Origin: Hymenobacter baengnokdamensis
GTDB taxonomy: Bacteria; Bacteroidota; Bacteroidia; Cytophagales; Hymenobacteraceae
Assembly (NCBI RefSeq): GCF_008728635.1
Contig: NZ_CP044285.1
Location: 496,001-560,000, forward strand
DNA length: 64,000 nucleotides
Direction of reading: 5' to 3'
Both the position numbers and the translations under genes were made by a program. Shown in pieces: positions 28,064 to 35,508 of this stretch. The notes beneath the pieces are model-generated. The model searched no databases. It was given only the letters and a program-made list of their open reading frames with translations, and had not been told where the DNA came from. Position 1 is the first letter of the stretch, and each line of letters begins with the position of its first letter.

Positions 28064-28831
28064 CTAGCGAATCCGCTTGCCTAAGAAAAATTTATTAACA
28101 CGTGCCGTACTACCCTGCACGAAATAGCTAATCCGAATGCTGTCACGGCTAGTCAGGTAACCAACCCCATCATCATCTGTACAAAAATTTGGGTTCATAT
28201 GGATGCTCCGCCAAGCCAAATAGTTACTAAAATTGGCGCGTGTACAACCTTTAGGAATATTACTGATGTAATCGCTGGGTGGGGCTGTAGGGTCTTTCGG
28301 ATAGAAATAATTCGCTCCCTGGTAAATACGCACCGTGAAGGTGTCGCGCGGCGCATCGGTAGTAGCCCCCTGAAACTTGCCATAAATAGGCGCACGCGGG
28401 TCGCGGATTGGCGCCCGCGAATCCTTGAAGGGCACCAGCGTCAGCACTTTCGTCAGCGTATCCACCCCGTCGTCGTGCGGAAAGCAGGCCGTGTTGGGCG
28501 GCCGGTGCGCAATCAGGCGCACGCGGATAGGCCCGGTCGTGACGTCGTCGAAACTCAGCGAAAATTGCTGCACGTTGCGCGTGTTGAGCGACGAGCCCAC
28601 CTGCCAGTCCCAGGCCGTGTAGGGGGCACCTGGTCCGGCAAACGTAACGACTTGATTGTTATAGGTAGTATCGGGGGTGGGGGTGCCCGGGTATTCTAAA
28701 AACTGGAACGTGAGCGGCTTCAACTGCATCCCCTGGCACGGATTGGGCGGGTTATCGTGGTGTCGGCAACTGCTTACTGCCAGCAAACAGCCACCGCTCA
28801 CTAGCAGCAACTTAACGCAAGAGTTTAACAT
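28064..28831 (-). CDS. Predicted lipoprotein of unknown function
   Basis: A 255-aa protein with a lipoprotein signal sequence: MLNSCVKLLLVSGGCLLAVSSC, with lipobox LAVSSC placing the lipidated Cys at about 22. The mature part has PKD-like beta strands (YTAWDWQVGS, VRLIAHRPP) and several cysteines, but no family was recognised. It is first of a two-gene unit with the T9SS protein at 25941-28037. As a probable outer-membrane lipoprotein it may anchor or accompany that secreted partner; this is inferred only from adjacency. Composition is AT-richer than the flanking molybdenum genes. Confidence 0.72.
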   Translation of the reverse strand: MLNSCVKLLLVSGGCLLAVSSCRHHDNPPNPCQGMQLKPLTFQFLEYPGTPTPDTTYNNQVVTFAGPGAPYTAWDWQVGSSLNTRNVQQFSLSFDDVTTGPIRVRLIAHRPPNTACFPHDDGVDTLTKVLTLVPFKDSRAPIRDPRAPIYGKFQGATTDAPRDTFTVRIYQGANYFYPKDPTAPPSDYISNIPKGCTRANFSNYLAWRSIHMNPNFCTDDDGVGYLTSRDSIRISYFVQGSTARVNKFFLGKRIR

Positions 28832-29108
28832 AGTTTACAGCGTGGAAAAAGGAAGTTTTACTAGCTTATCTAATGCGCAGCAACTATTAGTACGCAACAC
28901 AGTAAAAAAGCATATTATATTCCAAATATCATTTCCCCCTCATGACGCTCGCATGAATTTTCACTAAGTGACCGTGTTAGCAGTAAAATAACCTCTTTGC
29001 ACTACCAGACCAATGCAGGGGTTCCGCCCCTAGCTGGCCGCTGGCGACTGGTAACGATGATGCACTCCCCCGGCTTTGCACACAATGCCCAACTGGCTTT
29101 GGCAGACG

Positions 29109-30191
29109 TTAATAGCCCTCCAGGCCGCCACTCAGGGTTTGCACGTTGGCGTAGCCCAACTCCTGCAGTAGCGCCACGGCCTGGGCGCTGCGTATCCCGC
29201 TCTGGCAATACACTACTACCGGGCGCTGGCGCGGCACCTCGGCAGCGCGGGCGGCCAGCTCGGGCAGGGGCAGCAGCACAGCACCGGGCAGGTGGCGGCG
29301 CTGAAACTCCAGCGGCCCGCGCACATCGAGTAGCAGCGGCGGCTCGGCGGCGGCCAGCTGCTGCCGTAGCTCGCTGGCGCTCAGGCTAGCAACAACTTGT
29401 GCCGGAGCGCAGCTGGCGTCAATGTAATCAGCCGGGTTAGCCGTGTCGAGATTAAGCTGGCTTTGCACAGGGTCGCGCTGAAAGCGCAGCGTGCGAGTCT
29501 GAAAGCTGAGCGTATCCAATAGCCAGAGACGGCCGCTGAGCACGTCGCCCAGGCCCAGCACTACTTTCAGCGCCTCGGTAGCCTGTACCGTGCCGATGAG
29601 GCCGGGCAGCACATTGAGCACGCCGGTCGTGTTGCAGTCGGGCGCTTCGGCCGCGCTGGGCGGCTCGGGAAAAAGGCAGCGGTAAGTAGGGCCGCCTGCA
29701 TAGTTAAACACCGATACCTGCCCCTCAAACTTGTAGATGGCCCCCGACACCAGCGGCCGGCCCAGACTCACGCAGGCATCGTTGAGCAGGTAGCGGGTCG
29801 GGAAGTTATCGGAGCCGTCGACTACCACATCGTACTGCGCCACCAGGTCGCGCACGTTGGCCGGACTTACGCGCACGGGATGCAACACATAGGTATTCAG
29901 CTCATTAATCCGACGCAGGGCGCGGACCGCGGCTTCTACTTTGAGCTGGCCTACGTCGTTGGGGCCGTAGAGAATCTGGCGCGGCAGGTTGGTTAGCTCC
30001 ACCTGGTCGGCGTCGGCCAGGCCCAGCGTGCCTACGCCCGCCGCCGCCAGGTATTGCAGCACAGGGCAGCCCAGGCCGCCCGCGCCTACCACCAAGACCC
30101 GCGCCTGGCGCAGGCGCGCCTGCCCGGCTTCGCCGATTTCGGCTAGCTGGAGGTGGCGGCGGTAGCGCTGGCGCTCGGCAGGAGAAAACAT
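29109..30191 (-). CDS. moeB: MoeB/ThiF-type adenylyltransferase fused to rhodanese
   Basis: This enzyme activates the C-terminal glycine of a sulfur carrier (MoaD or ThiS) and the fused rhodanese delivers sulfur. The E1-like domain (about 1-245) shows the ATP-binding GAGGLG (about 36-41), LPRQILYG, the DGSDNFPTRYLLND block, and DCNTTGVLNVLPG, which holds the candidate catalytic Cys. The rhodanese domain (about 265-360) has DVRGPLEFQ and the active loop YCQSGIRSAQ. The CxxC pairs that bind zinc in E. coli MoeB are not seen (only YRCLFP). It lies 75 nt downstream of the TonB-dependent receptor on the same strand and could be the last gene of the molybdenum-regulated run. It may also serve thiamine synthesis. 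Confidence 0.88.
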   Translation of the reverse strand: MFSPAERQRYRRHLQLAEIGEAGQARLRQARVLVVGAGGLGCPVLQYLAAAGVGTLGLADADQVELTNLPRQILYGPNDVGQLKVEAAVRALRRINELNTYVLHPVRVSPANVRDLVAQYDVVVDGSDNFPTRYLLNDACVSLGRPLVSGAIYKFEGQVSVFNYAGGPTYRCLFPEPPSAAEAPDCNTTGVLNVLPGLIGTVQATEALKVVLGLGDVLSGRLWLLDTLSFQTRTLRFQRDPVQSQLNLDTANPADYIDASCAPAQVVASLSASELRQQLAAAEPPLLLDVRGPLEFQRRHLPGAVLLPLPELAARAAEVPRQRPVVVYCQSGIRSAQAVALLQELGYANVQTLSGGLEGY

Positions 30192-30266
30192 AGCGAGGAA
30201 GTATAGAATAAAAAATCGCGCCTTAACTATCGGTGGTCTGCCTTCCCGCCGGTCAGGGCGCAGTAG

Positions 30267-32918
30267 TTACAGGCCGTACATCACCGTTAGGTAATACAGC
30301 CCGCCCACGCTCGGGCCGCCCAGGTACGATACATAGTATTTATTCAATACATTACTCGCGCCTAGTTTTAGCCGCACCTGAGCGGTCGGAATATAGTAGC
30401 TCACCTGCGCATCAAGGGTACTGTAGGCGGGTACGTCGCCATTGACAAGGAAGGTTTGGGAATAATACCCGACCTGGTGCCGAAAGTTCAGCCCGAAGCC
30501 GGCATTTTGATAAGCGTTCTCGTTGGCGAAGCTCAGGTTATACATCCAGCGCGGGGTATTGAAGCCGTCTTCGAGGCCATCGCCGTTTTCGGTGCGGTCG
30601 AGGCGGGTGTAGGTTGTGTTAGCTCCGGCCAGGTAGCCGGCGCCCAGCTCGTAGCGCAGCCCGGCCGAGCCACCGTAGTTGTACACCTGGCTTTGGGAGT
30701 TGGTCCAGAGCCGGTAGCGCGCCTGCGTGGCGCTGCTGCTGAGCGCCGTAGCAATGGTAGTAAGGTCGGTGCCGGTAGTGAGCGCTGTGCCGCTGGCCGT
30801 AAGCGGCACGTAGGCTTCGACCTGAGCGATGAAATCGCGGTACGAATTATAGTAAAAATCGACATCCACCAGTAGCCTGCCACCCGGCCCTAAGGCCGCC
30901 TTGTAGCCCATTTCGAGCGAGCGGATATACTCGGGCCGCAGGTAGGTGTAGGGGTTTTTCACCAGTAAGCTTTGATTGGCGGCAATGGCCTGAGCCCGCG
31001 TCTGGGCCGGCGTACCGTTGATGCCGGCCGTCACTTTCGCATTAAACGCGTCGATGCTGCTGCGCAGGTAGCTGTTCTCAAATACGCCGTCCGACATCAC
31101 GCGCAAGCCGCCAATGCGCTTTACCTGGCCGCTGTTCACGTTCGAGAACCCCTCAAACAAGCTTGGAAAGCGGTAGCCGCTCTGGTAGCTGAGCCGGAAA
31201 TTCTGGCGCGGCGTGGGCGAGTACACCGCCGTGAAGCGCGGGTTGAATTTTACGTCAAAATCGTCGTTTTTATCGACCCGCAGCGTGGCCGTAAGGCGCA
31301 GCTTTTCCTGCAAAAGCCGGCCGCCAACCTGCACGAAGCCCCCGGTTTTGGAATATAGCAAATCGTCGTGCAGCGGGTCTTTGCCGGGGTTCGGATTAAT
31401 GAAATAGTTGCCATCGGGCACTACGATGTAGGTACGGTGGTCGGCCCCGGCCAGCAGGTCGAGGTTAGCCGGCAGGGCCGTGCCGCCGCGCCGGATGGCC
31501 TCGGCAATGTTTACCTGCGCTTCGGCGTGGGCCAGGCTGGCCCGCACGCGCAGGGCCGCCCCCACGTCCCAGTTATTGATATCCTGAAGCTGGGCCAGCT
31601 TTTGATTAAAGGCGTCGGTGCCGGGCTGAAGGCGGCCGGCATCGGCCGCGGCCCGGGCAGCCGCGTGCGCGGCGGCTACCGACTGCCCACCCGCCACGGC
31701 CGCGTTCCAGGCGTTGGTATAGTCGGCATACCAGGGCGTATCGGCCTTGTAGCTGCGGTCGAGGTTCTCGCCCATCGAGCGCAGGTTGTAGCTCTGGCCA
31801 GTATTTTCTTCGGTGAGGTAGGCGCGGGCCTGCACCACGGGCGTGGTCAGGGTGAGGGCGTGCTGCTGCAGGCGGTAGCCTTGCAGCCGGAAGCGGTTCG
31901 AGCGCTGATACACGTTGTCGAAACCCGCCACGCGGTAGGTATAAGCCAGCTCCACGCCCGGCCGGAAGCGGTAGTGCACCGCGGCGTCGGCCTTGAGCGT
32001 CTTGAGATTGTAGTCGACGAGGTCGCGCTCGTCGTAGCCGGTGCGGGCCACCGAATAGCTTTTGCCGCCCAGCGTAATGCTCTTGCGGTCCGACGACTCG
32101 TTGCCGTAGCGGTTCACCTGGTCCTGGGCCGGGTTATCGGCCCCAAACAGGCCCGTCGTGGCATTGCCGTTGGGGTTGATGTCGGTCTGGTCGTTGGCTA
32201 CCCAGTCGTAGCCGCGCAGGTAAGTGCCATTTACTTTAAAAGCCAGCTTGTCGGGTATCAGCACTTTGGCGTAGCGCAAGCTGGTTTCCGAATACAGCTT
32301 TTCGGTGGTTGCGCCCTGCCCAAACGTTTTGACATTCGGGTCGCTGAGGTGGTTGAGACCCGTTTGCTGGCGCAGGCTCAGGCCCTCCGAGTTAAATGGA
32401 CTTTTGGTTTGAAAATTTGCCAGGCCGTTAATCGCATTCAGCCCATACAGGGCGGCGGCCGTGCCGGGCACCACCTCCACGCTCTGAATATCGAGGTCGC
32501 TCGGCCCCAGCACGTTGCCAATTGGCCCGCCGATGTGCGGCGCCTGGTTATCCACCCCATCCACGAGCTGGGCAAAGCGCACGTTGGTGGTGTTGGTGAA
32601 GCCCCGCGCATTTATCACCTTGAAGCCCAGGCTGGGGGTAATGACCTGCACGCCCTTCAGATTTTCGATGGCATCGAAAAACGAGGGGGCCGCCGACAGC
32701 CGAATGGCGCGGGCGTTGAGCTTTTCTACCGTCACGGGCGACTGCAAAAAGCTTTCCTCCACCCGGGAAGCCGAGACCACGACCTCGTTGAGGCTGGTGC
32801 GCAGCGTATCGGCAGGGGCCGGGTGGCGCGGCGGCTTCGGCGCCTGGGCGGCCGCCGGATGGGCCAGGGCCGCAGCACAGGCCCCCAAGCCGCACAGGAT
32901 GCGTAGCTTTTGTTTCAT
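30267..32918 (-). CDS. TonB-dependent outer-membrane receptor, candidate molybdate/Mo-complex importer
   Basis: An 883-aa TonB-dependent receptor. It has a signal peptide (about 1-24), a TonB-box-like EVVVSA (about 45-50), a plug domain (about 50-165, with VINARGFTN, QLVDGVDNQAP and VEVVPGTAAALYGLNAINGLAN) and a 22-strand-type beta-barrel to the C-terminus. No N-terminal carboxypeptidase-D-like or FecR-signalling domain is present and there is no SusD partner, so a glycan role is unlikely. It is the second gene after a ModE-like operator and promoter, 26 nt behind a SUOX-fold protein, and is followed by moeB. From this context I infer transport of molybdate, tungstate or a metallophore complex; the protein itself gives no substrate signature. 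Confidence 0.85.
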   Translation of the reverse strand: MKQKLRILCGLGACAAALAHPAAAQAPKPPRHPAPADTLRTSLNEVVVSASRVEESFLQSPVTVEKLNARAIRLSAAPSFFDAIENLKGVQVITPSLGFKVINARGFTNTTNVRFAQLVDGVDNQAPHIGGPIGNVLGPSDLDIQSVEVVPGTAAALYGLNAINGLANFQTKSPFNSEGLSLRQQTGLNHLSDPNVKTFGQGATTEKLYSETSLRYAKVLIPDKLAFKVNGTYLRGYDWVANDQTDINPNGNATTGLFGADNPAQDQVNRYGNESSDRKSITLGGKSYSVARTGYDERDLVDYNLKTLKADAAVHYRFRPGVELAYTYRVAGFDNVYQRSNRFRLQGYRLQQHALTLTTPVVQARAYLTEENTGQSYNLRSMGENLDRSYKADTPWYADYTNAWNAAVAGGQSVAAAHAAARAAADAGRLQPGTDAFNQKLAQLQDINNWDVGAALRVRASLAHAEAQVNIAEAIRRGGTALPANLDLLAGADHRTYIVVPDGNYFINPNPGKDPLHDDLLYSKTGGFVQVGGRLLQEKLRLTATLRVDKNDDFDVKFNPRFTAVYSPTPRQNFRLSYQSGYRFPSLFEGFSNVNSGQVKRIGGLRVMSDGVFENSYLRSSIDAFNAKVTAGINGTPAQTRAQAIAANQSLLVKNPYTYLRPEYIRSLEMGYKAALGPGGRLLVDVDFYYNSYRDFIAQVEAYVPLTASGTALTTGTDLTTIATALSSSATQARYRLWTNSQSQVYNYGGSAGLRYELGAGYLAGANTTYTRLDRTENGDGLEDGFNTPRWMYNLSFANENAYQNAGFGLNFRHQVGYYSQTFLVNGDVPAYSTLDAQVSYYIPTAQVRLKLGASNVLNKYYVSYLGGPSVGGLYYLTVMYGL

Positions 32919-32944
32919 TTATTGTATTTAGTTTTAACTATATC

Positions 32945-33466
32945 TTACTGGACACTCACTACGCGCAGGCCAGTGAGCTGGCGCACCCAGCGGGCGGGCT
33001 TTTTTTCCAGCGGCACAATGAGCTGGTAGGGGCCATCGGGCGCGGGCAGGGGCTGGCCATCGCGCTGGTCGGCCAGCAGAATAGTCTGGGGCGAGAAATC
33101 GGCGTCGATTTCCGGCAGGGCAAATACCGCCCGGTAGCCGTCGGCAGCAGTAGCCAGCACGGCCTCGGCCAGCACCGCCCCGTGAATGGCCTTGCCGGCC
33201 GGCGCGCCCGCCAGGTGCAGCACGTCGGCCAGCGCCACCCCGCGGTACAGGTGCTTTTTACCATCCTTATCGGTAGTAGCCTGCTCGTGGCGGGGCAGCG
33301 CGGCCAGGTCGGCGGCGCTGAAGGTGCGGGGCGTAGCCACCAGCCCCTCGACCCGAAGCGTAGCGGGCCCGGCCTGCGCGCAAGCGGCCGGGTGCAAGCC
33401 AGCAACGCTCATTGCTAATACTGCTGTGGGCAGCCAGCAGCGGCGGCCAATAGAAAAAAGTAGCAT
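32945..33466 (-). CDS. Exported small molybdopterin-binding-fold (SUOX-like) protein
   Basis: A 173-aa protein with a signal peptide (MLLFSIGRRCWLPTAVLAMS to AACAQAG) and a single oxidoreductase molybdopterin-binding-like domain: LRVEGLVATPRTFSAADLAALP, YRGVALADVLHLAGAP, GYRAVFALPEID and a closing VRQLTGLRVV strand. The start at 33466 is chosen for the signal peptide and lies 25 nt after the expected transcription start; an open frame upstream crosses the operator. The mature part contains no cysteine, so it lacks the Mo-ligating Cys of sulfite oxidase and MsrP and is unlikely to be a normal redox enzyme. It is first in the run with the TonB-dependent receptor. A periplasmic molybdate or cofactor-binding role is inference. 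Confidence 0.8.
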   Translation of the reverse strand: MLLFSIGRRCWLPTAVLAMSVAGLHPAACAQAGPATLRVEGLVATPRTFSAADLAALPRHEQATTDKDGKKHLYRGVALADVLHLAGAPAGKAIHGAVLAEAVLATAADGYRAVFALPEIDADFSPQTILLADQRDGQPLPAPDGPYQLIVPLEKKPARWVRQLTGLRVVSVQ

Positions 33467-33484
33467 GTGCCGAATAGTCGAAAG

Positions 33485-33508
33485 CGTTATATTTTGACAA
33501 ATATAACG
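33485..33508. promoter_or_regulatory. Predicted ModE operator
   Basis: CGTTATAT, 8 nt, ATATAACG: a perfect 8-bp dyad that extends to 10 bp (CGTTATATTT-TGAC-AAATATAACG). This is the form described for ModE boxes of enterobacterial mod operons (CGTTATAT, short spacer, ATAACG). It lies between the ModE-type gene and the SUOX-fold/receptor run and covers the -7 box of that run, so bound regulator should repress. No other such dyad was noticed in non-coding parts of the window. Confidence 0.8.
33498..33505 (-). promoter_or_regulatory. -7 box inside the ModE operator
   Basis: Read on the minus strand, TATATTTG matches TAnnTTTG exactly. It ends 31 nt before the start codon at 33466, predicting a leader of about 25 nt. 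The box is embedded in the operator dyad. The -33 region is weak (TTTC at 33521-33524). Confidence 0.6.
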
Positions 33509-33545
33509 GCGACCCCGGCTGAAAGTTCGGGCTCTTAACGGGTCT

Positions 33546-33905
33546 TTAATGGTAGAGGCGAGCGGTTTCGTCGGCCAGAAACTGCGCAAACCGCGCCTGC
33601 ATAGCCCGAAACCCGGCGATGGCCTGCTCGCCGGCCGGCGTGAGGCTGGCGCCGCCGCCGTGGGCCCCGCCCGCGTGCGCACCCACCAGCGGCTGTCGGG
33701 CCTGGGCATTCATCGAACTCACTAAGTCCCAGGCTTTTTTGTACGACATGCCCATTTCCTTGGCCGCCTTCGAGATGGAGCCGGTGGCTTGAATGCGCTC
33801 CAGCAGCTCAAGCCGGCCAATGCCGAGGAAACGGTCGGCCGGGCCCTCTATCCAGAGGCGGCCGCTGGCGCGGAAGGCTTGATTTTCAGCAAAAAGCTCG
33901 TGCAT
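33546..33905 (-). CDS. modE: ModE-type winged-helix regulator, DNA-binding domain only
   Basis: A 119-aa protein matching the N-terminal DNA-binding half of ModE. It has FLGIGRLELLERIQATGSIS (about 27-46), the recognition-helix region KAAKEMGMSYKKAWDLVSSMN (about 47-67) and the glycine-rich wing GGAHGGGASLTPAGEQ (about 79-94), then a helix for dimerisation. E. coli ModE is about 262 aa because two molbindin domains that bind molybdate follow; here the protein ends after the DNA-binding part, so molybdate sensing must be indirect or done by a partner. It is directly upstream of the predicted operator, on the same strand as the run it should control. Confidence 0.85.
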   Translation of the reverse strand: MHELFAENQAFRASGRLWIEGPADRFLGIGRLELLERIQATGSISKAAKEMGMSYKKAWDLVSSMNAQARQPLVGAHAGGAHGGGASLTPAGEQAIAGFRAMQARFAQFLADETARLYH

Positions 33906-34058
33906 AGAAAAATTCAGAAGGCGCGTGGCAGGTACCAGCGATGCCTTAAAAATAGCTCATCCACTGCCAAGCCGCCGCGAACATAACCTTCGGTATGCGT
34001 TGGGCAGTATAGGGGGCAGCGCCTGACCTGGCAAACTATCTTTTTAGGGTAATCTTCT

Positions 34059-34994
34059 ATGGAATATGATGTGTTGGTAGTGGGCGCGGGCAGCGCCGGA
34101 CTGAGTGCGGCCCTCACCCTGGCGCGCTGCCGCCGCCGGGTGCTGGTAGCCGATGGCGGTGCGCCGCGCAATGCGCCCTCGGGCGGCGTACATGGCTTTC
34201 TCACCCACGACGGCATCCGGCCGGCCGAGCTGCTACGCATTGCGCGCGCGCAGCTTACTCCCTACCCTAGTGTGGAGCTGCGGGAGCTGAAGATAACGTC
34301 GGTTGTACGCGAAGGGCCGGTTTTTCGGGCGGCGGGCACCACTGGCCAGGGCCACGCCTGGGCCGGCACTGCCCGGCGCGTGCTGCTGGCCACCGGCGTC
34401 GAGGATTTGCTGCCGCCGCTGCCCGGCTTTCGGGAGCTTTGGGGCACGAGCGTATTACACTGCCCCTACTGCCACGGCTACGAAGTGCGCGACCAGCCGC
34501 TGGCCGTGTATGGCCAGGGCAAAACGGTACTGGGGCTGGCCCTGCTACTCACCAACTGGAGCCGCGATTTGGTAGTTGTTACCGACGGGCCCAGCCGCAT
34601 CACGGAGCACGGGCGGCGGCGGCTGCTGCGCCAGGGCATCAGCGTGCGCGAAGAGCCGCTGGCCCGGCTGGTGGGCGGGCCCAGGGGGTCGCTCCGCTGC
34701 GTTGAGTTTGCCGACGGCTCTTTTCTCGAGCGTACGGCTCTGTTTATGCACGCTCCTCAGGAGCAGCGCAGCCCGCTGGCGGCCGAGCTGGGCGCACGCC
34801 TCACCAGCAAAGGCGCCGTATGGGTCGATAAAAATGCCCAGACTACCGTGCCGGGCGTGTACGCGGCCGGCGATATGGTGCCCGGCCAGCAGCAGGCGAT
34901 GCTGGCCGCCGCCGAAGGCAACAAAGCGGGCATTTGCCTCAACGAGGCACTCACCCGCGAAGATGTACACCGCCCCAAACCGACCCGATGCTAG
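34059..34994 (+). CDS. FAD-dependent dithiol oxidoreductase (thioredoxin reductase-like)
   Basis: A 311-aa flavoprotein of the two-dinucleotide-fold type. The N-terminal FAD motif is VVGAGSAGLSAALTLAR (about 7-23), the active-site motif CPYCHGYEVRD is at about 137-147, and the C-terminal FAD motif GVYAAGDMVPGQQQAMLAAAEG is at about 267-288. The length equals classical thioredoxin reductase, but CPYC and the weak NAD(P)-binding segment (VYGQGKTVLG) resemble the group containing the small-molecule dithiol oxidases GliT and HlmI. It is divergent from the ModE-type gene with a 153-bp gap. A TATCTTTT element 14 nt before the ATG is a poor promoter match. Substrate unknown. Confidence 0.82.
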   Translation: MEYDVLVVGAGSAGLSAALTLARCRRRVLVADGGAPRNAPSGGVHGFLTHDGIRPAELLRIARAQLTPYPSVELRELKITSVVREGPVFRAAGTTGQGHAWAGTARRVLLATGVEDLLPPLPGFRELWGTSVLHCPYCHGYEVRDQPLAVYGQGKTVLGLALLLTNWSRDLVVVTDGPSRITEHGRRRLLRQGISVREEPLARLVGGPRGSLRCVEFADGSFLERTALFMHAPQEQRSPLAAELGARLTSKGAVWVDKNAQTTVPGVYAAGDMVPGQQQAMLAAAEGNKAGICLNEALTREDVHRPKPTRC

Positions 34995-35002
34995 TAGCCT
35001 GC

Positions 35003-35386
35003 TCAGCCGGCCAGCCAGGCGTAGGCCGCGGCTTCATCGGTGAAGGTCGCAATCTGGCAGTCGGTGGTAGTGGCCGATACAATGGCCATCACCGGCTGAG
35101 CCGCCCGCAGCGGCGATACCAGGAAGGCCAGGCGCACGGCTTCGCCGTAACGGCCGCGCAGCCCCGGCGCAAACTCGGTGCTGAACCAGGTATTGACCGT
35201 GGGCTCGGTGAGGTCTTCGCGGCGGCGCAGGTCGAGCAGCCAGCGGCCGCAGCTCACTGCGTCGGCGGTAGCCAGCAGCGACTCGTACCCGGCCCGCAGC
35301 TCGGTGGGCGTTACGGCGCGCTGCCAGCGGGCAATAACCACTGGCAGGTCGGGGCGGTGCAGCAGGTCGAGGCCGTGGTTGGTCAT
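35003..35386 (-). CDS. Hypothetical small protein, STAS/SpoIIAA-like character
   Basis: A 127-aa soluble protein from the ATG at 35386 (an earlier in-frame ATG adds seven residues). It has a repeated alpha/beta pattern: VVIARWQRAVTPTELRAGYESLL, then RWLLDLRRREDLTEP, then VRLAFLVSP and a final TDEAAAYAWLAG helix. This layout recurs in short Hymenobacter proteins resembling STAS or SpoIIAA-like domains, but no catalytic or binding motif was recognised. It converges on the flavoprotein gene (8 bp apart). Function unknown. Confidence 0.6.
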   Translation of the reverse strand: MTNHGLDLLHRPDLPVVIARWQRAVTPTELRAGYESLLATADAVSCGRWLLDLRRREDLTEPTVNTWFSTEFAPGLRGRYGEAVRLAFLVSPLRAAQPVMAIVSATTTDCQIATFTDEAAAYAWLAG

Positions 35387-35453
35387 AAGGTGGCAGGCAG
35401 CCGGCAAGCCCGGCCTGCCTGCAAGATAAGCTACTTTCCTCTACCCTGAACCA

Positions 35454-35461
35454 TACTTTTG
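35454..35461 (+). promoter_or_regulatory. Candidate -7 box of the MFS transporter gene
   Basis: TACTTTTG matches TAnnTTTG, 47 nt before the ATG at 35509. Confidence 0.5.
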
Positions 35462-35508
35462 TGCCATGCAGTAGTTAATACTGCTTCTATTTTAGACGTA
35501 AGTTGCCC

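Noticed and set aside
31368..32906. 512-codon open frame opposite the TonB-dependent receptor
   Set aside because: It is antisense to a clear receptor gene with signal peptide, plug and barrel; GC-rich codon use opens the opposite frame. No domain is recognisable in it.
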